Below, piece after piece: positions 5,527-12,300 of a stretch of 12,300 bases of DNA. This stretch comes from DASVBJ01 sp036375895 (lineage in GTDB: Bacteria > Actinomycetota > Actinomycetes > JACCUZ01). A model generated the notes under the pieces. The model did not search any database, was not told where the DNA came from, and saw only the letters and a program-made list of their open reading frames with translations. The number at the start of each line of letters is the position of its first letter. The first letter of the stretch is position 1. The stretch is from contig DASVBJ010000066.1 of NCBI GenBank assembly GCA_036375895.1, positions 1 through 12,300 on the forward strand, in the 5' to 3' direction. The translations under genes were made by a program, and so were the position numbers.

Positions 5527-7007
5527 GCGCCGCCTTCCTGCCGCGGCAGAAGTCGAACGGAGACGAGCGGCCGGGGCTGCGGACCCTGGTCGTCGGCGCC
5601 GGCGTCGCCGGCCGTGCCCTGGCGCGGGACCTGCGCGATGCGCCGGAGCTCGGGCTCTGGCCGATCGGGTTCCTCGACGACGACCCGGCGAAGACCGGGG
5701 CTCCCGGGATGCCGGTGCTGGGGACTCTCGCCGACCTGGCCGCCGTGGCGCTGTCGGATCGGGTCGAGATCGTCATCATCGCCATCCCGCTGCTGGCCAC
5801 TGAGAAGTTCCGGGAGACCGCGCGAGCCGCGGCCTCGGTGGGTGCCAGCGTGCGGTACCTCCCCAGGTTCATCGATGCGGTCGAGCGCGACGTCGTGGGC
5901 AGCGACGTGCGCAACTTCGACGTGCGTCGACTCATCGGTCGCGACGAGTGGCACGTGGTCAGCCCGGACGCGGGGGCTGTCATCGAAGGCAAGCGGGTCC
6001 TCGTGACCGGGGCGGGCGGATCGATCGGCAGCGAGCTGTGCCGTCAGGTGTACGGGTTCGGCCCGAGCAGCCTGTTCATGCTCGACCACGACGAGTCGAA
6101 CCTGCACCGGCTCCAGCTGGAGCTCTGGGGTGAGGCTCCGCTGGACAGCGACGACATCATCGTCGCCGACATCCGGGACCGGACCCGCATCGACCAGCTG
6201 TTCGCTGAGCTGCGGCCCGACGTGGTCTTCCACGCAGCGGCGCACAAGCACCTGCCGCTGCTGGAGCGGCACCCCTGCGAAGGGGTGAAGTCCAACGTCC
6301 GGGGCACCGAGATCGTGCTGGACGCGGCGGTCCGCCACGGCGCGGAGAGGTTCATCCTCATCTCGACCGACAAGGCTGCGGACCCGGCGTCCATTCTCGG
6401 CGCGACGAAGCGCCTGGCCGAGATGCTCGTGCAGCACACCGCCGGTGGGACGACGACCGCGGCGGCCGTCCGGTTCGGGAACGTGCTGGGCAGCCGCGGC
6501 TCGCTGCTCACAGTCCTCGCCGAGCAGATGCGCAGCCGGCATCCCGTGACCGTGACGCACTGCGACGCGACCCGGTTCTTCATGACGATCGAGGAGGCGG
6601 TCGGGCTCGTCCTCGAGGCGGGCCGGATGGCCAAGGGCGGCGAGATCTTCGTGCTCGACATGGGCGATCCCGTGCGCATCGTCGACGTGGTGCAGAGCTT
6701 CGCCGCGCAGGTGCACATGCATGACTACGAGATCCGGTTCACCGGCCTGAGGCCGGGAGAGAAGCTCAACGAGGCGCTGTTCAGCGAGCAGGAGAGCTGC
6801 GTGCCGACGGAGCACCCGAGGGTGTTCAAGACCCTTGGCGAGGCACCCCCGGCGACGTTCCGGACGAGCCTCGGCAGCCTCTATGCGGCAGCCCGTGCCA
6901 ACGACGTGGCGACCGTCCGGTCGCTGTTGACGTCAATGCTTCCCGGCTACGTCCCCCGGCTGCTGGAGGTCCCAGCGACGGCCGCCCCTTATGCCGACGA
7001 CTTCTGA
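5523..7007 (+). CDS. NDP-HexNAc 4,6-dehydratase (FlaA1/CapD/PglF-like), soluble form
   Basis: This 494-residue protein has two Rossmann units. Residues about 20-145 form the nucleotide-binding domain (VVGAGVAGRALARDL) found in the WbpM/CapD group. Residues about 158-450 form the catalytic extended SDR domain with VTGAGGSIGSEL (161-172), the Thr-Asp-Lys active-site triplet T282-D283-K284 (ISTDKAA) and GATKR (K296). The position usually held by Tyr in SDRs, commonly Met in this subfamily, is Leu292. GLRPGEKLNEALF is the conserved C-terminal signature. Four N-terminal membrane helices typical of long WbpM proteins are absent, so the enzyme should be cytosolic. It probably makes UDP-4-keto-6-deoxy-HexNAc for the overlapping aminotransferase. 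ATG 5523 is chosen for the ATGA overlap and the GGGGG at 5511-5515. A longer in-frame start at 5490 is less likely. Confidence 0.9.
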   Translation: MSAAFLPRQKSNGDERPGLRTLVVGAGVAGRALARDLRDAPELGLWPIGFLDDDPAKTGAPGMPVLGTLADLAAVALSDRVEIVIIAIPLLATEKFRETARAAASVGASVRYLPRFIDAVERDVVGSDVRNFDVRRLIGRDEWHVVSPDAGAVIEGKRVLVTGAGGSIGSELCRQVYGFGPSSLFMLDHDESNLHRLQLELWGEAPLDSDDIIVADIRDRTRIDQLFAELRPDVVFHAAAHKHLPLLERHPCEGVKSNVRGTEIVLDAAVRHGAERFILISTDKAADPASILGATKRLAEMLVQHTAGGTTTAAAVRFGNVLGSRGSLLTVLAEQMRSRHPVTVTHCDATRFFMTIEEAVGLVLEAGRMAKGGEIFVLDMGDPVRIVDVVQSFAAQVHMHDYEIRFTGLRPGEKLNEALFSEQESCVPTEHPRVFKTLGEAPPATFRTSLGSLYAAARANDVATVRSLLTSMLPGYVPRLLEVPATAAPYADDF

Positions 7008-7049
7008 CTGTCCGGTCCCGCCTCACGACCAGGACCAACGGAGGAACGC

Positions 7050-7994
7050 ATGCGAGCTGTGGTGACCGGCGCCGCCGGCTTCATCGGACCCCATCTGTGC
7101 GAGCACCTGCTCGCGCAGGGCGACGAGGTCGTGGGGATCGACTGCCTGACCGACTACTACGACCCGCGGCGTAAGCAGGCGAACATCGCGCCGCTGCTCC
7201 GCCACGACGGCTTCACGTTCCACCGGGCGGACCTGTTGACCGCCCCCCTGTCGGCCCTCCTGGACGGGGCGGAGGTCGTCTACCACCTGGCCGGCCAGCC
7301 GGGGGTGCGTCCCTCGTGGGGCGAGGAGTTCCCGGCGTACGTCGAGCGGAACCTGCTTGCGACCCAACGCCTGCTCGAGGCCGCCCGCGACCACCAGCTA
7401 CGGAAGTTCGTCTTCGCATCGAGCTCGTCGGTGTACGGCGACGCCGAGGCCTACCCGACCCTGGAGACCCTTCGCCCGTCGCCGGTCTCGCCGTACGGCG
7501 TGACGAAGCTGGCCGCCGAGCACCTCTGCGAGCTCTACCGCGACACCGCCGGCGTGCCGACCGCGTCGCTGCGCCTCTTCACGGTCTACGGGCCCAGGCA
7601 GCGGCCGGACATGGCGTTCTCCCGGTTGATCGAGGCCGCGGCGACCGGCGGCCAGTTCATGCTCTACGGGGACGGCAGGCAGACCCGTGACTTCACGTAC
7701 GTCGCGGACGTCACGCGCGCCATGAGGGACGCGGCGCTCTCCCGCTGGACGGGCGTGGCGAACATCGGTGGCGGGTCGAGGACGTCGATGCAGGAGGTCG
7801 TGGACCTCGTCTCGGAGATCGTGCGCCCGGTCAACGTCGTCCGGCTGCCGTCGCAGCGTGGTGACGTCCGGCACACGGCGGCCGACACGACCGTCGCACG
7901 AGAAGGCTTCGGCTACGTCCCGACCGTCCGGCTGGGCGACGGGCTGGCTCTGATGGCAGCCGCCCGGGCGACCGAGGAGGTGGTGACACCGTGA
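7050..7994 (+). CDS. Extended SDR epimerase, UDP-glucuronate 4-epimerase-like
   Basis: This 314-residue NAD-dependent sugar-nucleotide epimerase has the Gly-rich motif TGAAGFIG (7-14), the SSSS stretch at 124-127 before VYG, and catalytic Y149 and K153 (YGVTK). DCLTDYYDPRRKQANIAPL and HLAGQPGVRPSW resemble UDP-glucuronate 4-epimerases, which interconvert UDP-GlcA and UDP-GalA. Related C4 epimerases share these features, so the substrate is inferred. It follows the dehydratase by 42 bases and has a strong site, GGAGGA at 7040-7045. Its stop overlaps the following regulator gene (GTGA), so the regulator is coupled to this enzyme. Confidence 0.85.
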   Translation: MRAVVTGAAGFIGPHLCEHLLAQGDEVVGIDCLTDYYDPRRKQANIAPLLRHDGFTFHRADLLTAPLSALLDGAEVVYHLAGQPGVRPSWGEEFPAYVERNLLATQRLLEAARDHQLRKFVFASSSSVYGDAEAYPTLETLRPSPVSPYGVTKLAAEHLCELYRDTAGVPTASLRLFTVYGPRQRPDMAFSRLIEAAATGGQFMLYGDGRQTRDFTYVADVTRAMRDAALSRWTGVANIGGGSRTSMQEVVDLVSEIVRPVNVVRLPSQRGDVRHTAADTTVAREGFGYVPTVRLGDGLALMAAARATEEVVTP

Positions 7995-8704
7995 CCGGCG
8001 ACGGCCAGGCAGGTGTGCTCCTCGCGCACAGCCAGCGCCTCTTCCGGGATGCGGTCCGCAGCGTGCTGGACCACGAGGACGACCTCGTCGTCGTGGCGGA
8101 GGCCTCCGACGGGATGCGGGCCGTGGTCGAGGCGGTCCGCTGCCGACCGGACGTGGTGGTCACGGAGCAGGACCTGGAGCCCTGTGACGGCGTGACTCTG
8201 ACGAGGATCCTCGCGGATCGGCTGCCCGAGTCGCACGTCATCCTGCTCGTCGACCGGAACGACGAGGACGCGCTCGTCGAGGCGATCGAGGCAGGTGCCC
8301 GGGCGTGCGTGCGTCGTGACGTCTCGATCATCGGACTCACCGAGACGATCCGGGGGGTGGTGCGTGGCGAGACGATCGTTCCAGCGCCTGCACTCGGCGG
8401 CGTCTTCGCGCGGCTGATCCGTCGTCGGGACGAGCGCGACCTGGTGGCCCGTCTCCTGGCGACCCTCACCCCCCGGGAGCGGGAGGTGCTCCGGCGGCTC
8501 GCCGAAGGGGAGAGCACGAGCACCATCGCCCAGGCGCTCGAGATCAGCAAGGAGACGGCGCGGACGCACGTCCACCGGATCATGCGGAAGCTCCAGGTTC
8601 ACTCGCGGATCGGAGCGGTGATGCTCGTGACCCGGACCGGGCTGATCGGTGACTCGCTGGACCTGGACGACGACATCCGGGGGGCCGCATGCGCACCGTC
8701 GTGA
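7991..8704 (+). CDS. NarL/LuxR-type regulator with fully degenerate receiver
   Basis: This 237-residue protein has the length and layout of a NarL response regulator, but its receiver has lost every phosphorylation residue. The acidic pair is H13-S14 (LLAHSQRLF), the acceptor Asp is E59 (VVVTEQDLEP), the switch Thr/Ser is V87 and the Lys is R109 (VRRDV). The HTH is intact from about 159 (LTPREREVL, recognition helix ETARTHVHRIMRKL), so DNA binding should persist. Glu at the acceptor position may mimic a permanent active state, or the domain may respond to a ligand or protein partner. It overlaps the epimerase upstream by 4 bp and the one downstream by 16 bp. GAGGAGG at 7974-7980 supports the GTG start. 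It is likely a feedback regulator of this operon, although its target is unknown. Confidence 0.92.
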   Translation: MTGDGQAGVLLAHSQRLFRDAVRSVLDHEDDLVVVAEASDGMRAVVEAVRCRPDVVVTEQDLEPCDGVTLTRILADRLPESHVILLVDRNDEDALVEAIEAGARACVRRDVSIIGLTETIRGVVRGETIVPAPALGGVFARLIRRRDERDLVARLLATLTPREREVLRRLAEGESTSTIAQALEISKETARTHVHRIMRKLQVHSRIGAVMLVTRTGLIGDSLDLDDDIRGAACAPS

Positions 8705-9657
8705 CCGGCGGCGCCGGCTTCATCGGCTCGCACCTGGTCGACCGGCTGCTGGGCGAGGGCCACCACGTGGTTGTGGTCGACGACCTGTCGACCGGCACGA
8801 CGGCCAACCTGGCAGCCGCTCTCGACAGCCCGGCTCTGACGTTCGTCGAGGGCGACGTGGCTGCCCCGGCCGTCCGGGACGAGATGGCCGCAGCGGGGGC
8901 TGAGGTCATCTTCCACCTCGCGGCGCAGATGGACGTCCGGCACAGCGTGGCCGACCCGATCGACGACGCCCGGCGCAACGTGCTGGGCACGGTGAGCGTC
9001 CTCGAGGCGGCCCGGCTCGGCCGGACCCGGAAGGTCGTGTTCGCCTCGTCAGGTGGTTCGATCTACGGGGACCAGGAGCGGCTGCCCGTGGACGAGACGG
9101 CACGGACCGATCCCCATGCCCCCTACGCCGCCTCGAAGATCTGCGGCGAGGTCTACCTGGGCGTCTACCGGCACCTGCACGGGACGCAGACGACGGCGCT
9201 GGCTCTCGGCAACGTCTACGGGCCGCGCCAGGACCCGCGGGGCGAGGCCGGGGTCGTCGCCATCTTCGCCTCCGCCATGCTCGAGGGTCGATCGACGGTC
9301 ATCTTCGGCTCGGGGTGCGCGACGCGGGACTACGTCTACGTGGACGACGTGGTCGACGCCTTCGCGCGCGCGGCGGGTCCGGCCGGTGACGGTCTCCGGC
9401 TGAACATCGGCACCGGCATCGAGACGTCGGTGCGGCGGCTGCACACCCTGGTCGCCGCCGCTGTCGGCTGCCACGACCGACCCCGGCTCGCGCCCGAGCG
9501 ACCCGGCGAGCTCGATCGCGTCGCGCTCGACGCGACAGCTGCCGGGCAGGTGCTGGGGTGGCGACCTCAGGTCGGCATCGACGAGGGCCTGCGGCGAACC
9601 GTCGCCTGGCTGAGCGACGACCTGGCGGTCACCGGACCGCTGCACCAGAGGAGGTAG
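8689..9657 (+). CDS. Extended SDR epimerase, GalE-like
   Basis: This 322-residue NAD-dependent epimerase or dehydratase has TGGAGFIGSHL near the N-terminus, VDDLSTGTTANL, FHLAAQMDVRHSVADP, S124 in SSGGSIYG, and catalytic Y146 and K150 (YAASK). The pattern is that of UDP-glucose 4-epimerase-like enzymes of polysaccharide clusters. Possible substrates are UDP-Glc, UDP-GlcNAc or, given the UDP-xylose synthase next door, UDP-xylose. The sequence does not decide between them. The ATG is preceded by GGGGGG at 8679-8684. It lies within the last 16 bases of the regulator gene, in another frame. Uxs starts 5 bases after its stop. Confidence 0.85.
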   Translation: MRTVVTGGAGFIGSHLVDRLLGEGHHVVVVDDLSTGTTANLAAALDSPALTFVEGDVAAPAVRDEMAAAGAEVIFHLAAQMDVRHSVADPIDDARRNVLGTVSVLEAARLGRTRKVVFASSGGSIYGDQERLPVDETARTDPHAPYAASKICGEVYLGVYRHLHGTQTTALALGNVYGPRQDPRGEAGVVAIFASAMLEGRSTVIFGSGCATRDYVYVDDVVDAFARAAGPAGDGLRLNIGTGIETSVRRLHTLVAAAVGCHDRPRLAPERPGELDRVALDATAAGQVLGWRPQVGIDEGLRRTVAWLSDDLAVTGPLHQRR

Positions 9658-9662
9658 GACGG

Positions 9663-10667
9663 ATGGACAAGCGGCGCGCGGTGGTGACCGGCGGAGCGGG
9701 GTTCCTCGGGTCTCACCTGTGCGAACGGCTGCTCGACGACGGGTACGACGTGGTGTGCCTCGACAACTTCAGCACCGGCACGCCTGCCAACTGCGAACAC
9801 ATCTTCGGGCGCGAGGGGTTCCAGCTCGTCCGGGCTGACGTCTCCGACCTGATCCATGTGTCCGGCAAGGTCGACGTGGTGCTGCACTTCGCGTCGCCGG
9901 CCTCCCCGATCGACTACCTGCAGCTGCCGATCGAGACGCTCAAGGTCGGCTCCATCGGGACGCTGCATGCGTTGGGTCTGGCGCGGGAGAAGGCCGCGCG
10001 ATTCCTCCTCGCCTCGACGTCGGAGACCTATGGCGACCCGCTGGTCCACCCGCAGCCGGAGACCTACTGGGGCAACGTGAACCCGGTCGGACCCCGCGGC
10101 GTCTACGACGAGGCGAAGCGCTTCGCCGAGGCCATGACCATGGCCTACCGGAACACGCACCAGGTCGACACCGCCATCGTGCGGATCTTCAACACCTTCG
10201 GGCCGCGGATGCGACCGTTCGACGGCCGGGCGATCCCGACGTTCATCCGGCAGGCACTGGCGGGCGAGCCGATCACCGTCGCCGGTGACGGCAGCCAGAC
10301 GCGCTCGGTCTGCTACGTCGACGACCTGATCGAGGGCATCGTCCGCCTGCTGCACTCGGACCTGCCCGGCCCCGTGAACATCGGGAACCCGCGCGAGCTC
10401 ACGGTGCTCGAGCTCGCCGAGCTGATCCGCGACCTCGTCGGGTCCGACTCGCCCGTGGAGTTCGTCGAGCGGCCCCAGGACGACCCCATGGTCCGGCAGC
10501 CGGACGTCACCCTGGCCCGTCAGGCGCTCGGTTGGGAGCCGCGGGTCGACGTCGTGCCCGGCCTCTTGCGCACCATCGAGTGGTTCCGCGAGATCGGCCT
10601 GCCCGAGACCTCCGCCACGGCCGAGCCCGCGCGCTCCGGGACCGCCGTGCTGGCCACCTCGAGCTGA
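9663..10667 (+). CDS. uxs: UDP-glucuronate decarboxylase (UDP-xylose synthase)
   Basis: This 334-residue extended SDR has TGGAGFLGSHLCERL at 9-23, LDNFSTG, and the hallmark run FASPASPIDYLQLPIET. It then has STSETYGDPLVHPQPE (S120) and PRGVYDEAKRFAE with catalytic Y148 and K152, followed by RIFNTFGPRM. These are characteristic of UDP-GlcA decarboxylases, which oxidise UDP-GlcA at C4, lose CO2 and reduce the product to UDP-xylose. The ATG at 9663 has GGAGG at 9650-9654. A longer in-frame start within the preceding gene (9558) is rejected because it adds a basic, non-conserved stretch. The last 20 residues after the final helix are Ala/Ser/Thr-rich and probably disordered. No UDP-glucose dehydrogenase is present in the window, so UDP-GlcA must come from another locus. 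Confidence 0.93.
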   Translation: MDKRRAVVTGGAGFLGSHLCERLLDDGYDVVCLDNFSTGTPANCEHIFGREGFQLVRADVSDLIHVSGKVDVVLHFASPASPIDYLQLPIETLKVGSIGTLHALGLAREKAARFLLASTSETYGDPLVHPQPETYWGNVNPVGPRGVYDEAKRFAEAMTMAYRNTHQVDTAIVRIFNTFGPRMRPFDGRAIPTFIRQALAGEPITVAGDGSQTRSVCYVDDLIEGIVRLLHSDLPGPVNIGNPRELTVLELAELIRDLVGSDSPVEFVERPQDDPMVRQPDVTLARQALGWEPRVDVVPGLLRTIEWFREIGLPETSATAEPARSGTAVLATSS

Positions 10668-12049
10668 TGCACGCGGCCATCCCCGCGGGTGCGGACGAGA
10701 GACCACCGTCGTCGGCGTGGCCCGCGCCCCCGCCGCCCGTCGTCGCCTCGGAGCAGCTGCCGCCGCAACCCGACCCCCAGCGGGTGAAGGTGCTCCACGT
10801 CATCACCCGCTTCATCGCGGGAAGTGGCGGGAACACGCTGCTCTCGGCGGCGGGCATGGACCCGGACCGGTACGAGACCTGGGTCGCCGGGGCGCCCGGG
10901 GGCCCGCTGTGGGAGCAGGCGGAGCGCGCCGGTGTGCACGTCGTACGCCTCGACCACATGAGCGAGCGGATCGCGCCCCGCGAGGACCTGCGCTGCCTGA
11001 TCGAGCTGGTCCGGCTGATGCGGCGGGAACGCTTCACCGTGGTGCACACCCACTGCTCCAAGGCCGGGTTCCTCGGCCGGCTGGCCGCCCGCATCGTCCG
11101 GGTGCCCGTCGTGGTCCACACGTTCCACATCTTCGCCGTCCACTCCGGGCTGAGCCCTCTCCGTCGGATCCTCTACAAGACGCTGGACCGGATGATGCGC
11201 TCGAGCGCGCACGAGTACCTCGCGGTCGCACCTCGGGTCGCCCGCGAGGCCGTGGAGACACACCTGGTCCGTCCCGGGTCCGTCCGGGTGGTCCCGTCCG
11301 CCGTCGAGCTGGACCGTTCGACCCCCGACGCGGGCGCGGACGTGCGTCGCGAGCTGGGCATCGCGCCGGACGCGCCGATCGTCGGCACGGTCGGCAGGCT
11401 CGTCGCGCAGAAGGCACCCCTGGACTTCGTGCGGATGGCCGCGCGCGTGCGGGAGGAGCGTCCCGACACCGTCTTCGTCATGGTCGGCGACACCTCGCTG
11501 GAGAGCCGGCCCCTGGAGAAGGAGACGAGGGAGGAGGCAGCGCGCCTCGGGGTGCCGGTCGTCTTCACCGGCTTCCGTAGCGACGTCACGCGGGTGATGA
11601 GCGCCTTCGACGTGTTCGTGATCACGTCGCGGTACGAGGGGCTCGGCCGGGCCCTGACGGAGGCCATGGGTTCCGGCCGTCCGGTGGTGGCCACCGCGGT
11701 CAACGGCGTGCCGGACCTCGTCCAGCCCGGGTCGACGGGCCTGCTCGCGGAGCCAGGTGACACGGCCGCGCTCGCGCAGTGCGTGCTGTGGCTGCTTGCC
11801 CACCCTCAGGAGGCTCGGCGGATGGGGGAGCAGGGGCGCGACCGGGTCCGGGCCATGTTCGGGCAGGACGCGATGTGCGCGCTCCTCGACACGGTCTACT
11901 CGCGGCTGCTGGGCCTGCCCGCTCCGTCCACGGACCCGGCGCGCGCCGGCAACGAGGCCGGGGACGTCGTGGTGCTCCGCGAGGTGCTGGCTCCGGCCGG
12001 GCGGGACGGGCGGACCGTGACCACCCGCGCTCCGGTCGCCCGCCCGTGA
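10667..12049 (+). CDS. GT4-family glycosyltransferase
   Basis: This 460-residue retaining GT-B glycosyltransferase is likely cytosolic and membrane-associated, adding a sugar to a lipid-linked polysaccharide intermediate. Residues 1-39 are Pro/Ala-rich and probably disordered. The N-terminal Rossmann domain begins at VKVLHVITRF (40) with the acceptor-side loop AGSGGN, then HTHCSKAGFLGRLAA and VVVHTFH. The C-terminal donor domain has VGTVGRLVAQK (R244 and K249 for the nucleotide diphosphate) and the EX7E motif EGLGRALTE (E324, E332). The start is ATG 10667, overlapping the Uxs stop as TGATG, which suggests coupling by re-initiation because no strong ribosome site is present. GTG 10784 is an alternative start without the extension. 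The sugar transferred is unknown. UDP-xylose or the amino sugar are reasonable candidates from context. Confidence 0.9.
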   Translation: MHAAIPAGADERPPSSAWPAPPPPVVASEQLPPQPDPQRVKVLHVITRFIAGSGGNTLLSAAGMDPDRYETWVAGAPGGPLWEQAERAGVHVVRLDHMSERIAPREDLRCLIELVRLMRRERFTVVHTHCSKAGFLGRLAARIVRVPVVVHTFHIFAVHSGLSPLRRILYKTLDRMMRSSAHEYLAVAPRVAREAVETHLVRPGSVRVVPSAVELDRSTPDAGADVRRELGIAPDAPIVGTVGRLVAQKAPLDFVRMAARVREERPDTVFVMVGDTSLESRPLEKETREEAARLGVPVVFTGFRSDVTRVMSAFDVFVITSRYEGLGRALTEAMGSGRPVVATAVNGVPDLVQPGSTGLLAEPGDTAALAQCVLWLLAHPQEARRMGEQGRDRVRAMFGQDAMCALLDTVYSRLLGLPAPSTDPARAGNEAGDVVVLREVLAPAGRDGRTVTTRAPVARP

Positions 12050-12226
12050 ACGATCGGAAACGAACGTGTCACCGCCTCATCCATTCGTCGTACACAAGAT
12101 ACGAACTCGCGGGCGTGCCCCCCTGCCGTCCGGTTCCTAGCGTGGGAGCCGGCGAGGGAACAGCCGGACCCGGCGCGATCGGTCCCGGTCCGTCCGGCAC
12201 GCGACGTGTCCCGCGGAGGGTGTGAC
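12050..12226 (+). promoter_or_regulatory. Promoter region of the downstream Wzz-like gene
   Basis: The 177-bp gap starts with an AT-richer patch (12050-12110) bearing three ACGAA-type half-sites: ACGAAC (12060-12065), ATTCGT (12083-12088, the complement) and ACGAAC (12101-12106). TTCGT and ACGAA form an inverted pair with 12 bases between. A -10-like TAGCGT lies at 12138-12143 in TTCCTAGCGTG, without a clear -35. This matches the element before the aminotransferase and suggests a second transcription unit with the same type of control. Confidence 0.45.
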
Positions 12227-12300
12227 GTGAGCGAGTGGAGCGAGATCGAGCGGCTCGGGGCGGGCATACGGCGCTTCTGGTGGGTGGTGTCACTGGGCAC
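12227..12300 (+). CDS. N-terminus of a probable Wzz-like or other membrane polysaccharide protein (truncated by window)
   Basis: GTG 12227 follows a strong GGAGGG at 12215-12220 and opens a frame that runs to the window end, 24 codons plus two bases. The short polar stretch MSEWSEIERLGAGIRRF leads into WWVV, the apparent start of a hydrophobic segment. This is how Wzz-type chain-length proteins and BY-kinase adaptor proteins often begin, and the gene follows a polysaccharide operon. Too little is visible to name the family. The start itself is well supported. Confidence 0.5.
   Translation, partial: MSEWSEIERLGAGIRRFWWVVSLG

Noticed and set aside
5349..6815. Minus-strand open frame of 488 residues opposite the 4,6-dehydratase
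   Set aside because: It is a shadow of a gene with intact catalytic motifs, and its His/Arg/Asp-rich translation matches no family I know.
9558..9662. Longer start of the UDP-xylose synthase inside the preceding epimerase gene
   Set aside because: The added 35 residues are basic and unconserved, while ATG 9663 has a good ribosome site and begins right before the Rossmann motif.

Overview
High-GC window (about 70% by eye) with strong G/C third-position bias, frequent GTG starts and stop/start overlaps, typical of an actinobacterium (Actinomycetota). The left edge carries the conserved order prs - rplY/ctc (L25) - pth. No genus can be assigned from the sequence alone.

Layout. 1-1756: housekeeping block (3' end of prs, L25 with its own promoter, peptidyl-tRNA hydrolase). 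1757-2159: a 403-bp non-coding region rich in dyad symmetry, including a 7-3-7 inverted repeat that exactly fills the spacer of a candidate promoter. 2160-4226: a regulatory block of a small soluble histidine kinase, a canonical NarL/LuxR-type response regulator overlapping it by 4 bp, and a second NarL-type regulator with a partly degraded receiver. 4318-12049: a tightly packed surface- or exopolysaccharide operon: DegT-type aminotransferase, NDP-HexNAc 4,6-dehydratase, UDP-glucuronate-epimerase-like SDR, a third NarL-type regulator with a fully degenerate receiver, a GalE-like SDR, UDP-glucuronate decarboxylase (UDP-xylose synthase) and a GT4 glycosyltransferase. 12050-12226: a promoter region. 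From 12227: the first 24 codons of a probable Wzz-like chain-length or membrane protein that continues past the window.

How it may work together. The dehydratase and aminotransferase would make a UDP-4-amino-4,6-dideoxy-HexNAc-type sugar. The UDP-GlcA-type epimerase, Uxs and the GalE-like enzyme would make UDP-GalA, UDP-xylose and a 4-epimer. The GT4 enzyme would use one of these donors. No UDP-glucose dehydrogenase is visible, so UDP-GlcA must come from elsewhere.

The most unusual feature is regulatory. Three NarL-type regulators show a gradient of receiver decay: intact, partly degenerate, and fully degenerate with the phospho-acceptor Asp changed to Glu. The last is embedded in the biosynthetic operon and overlaps genes on both sides. 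Three gene or operon heads also carry a CCTAGC -10-like element without a recognisable -35, which would fit activator-dependent promoters.
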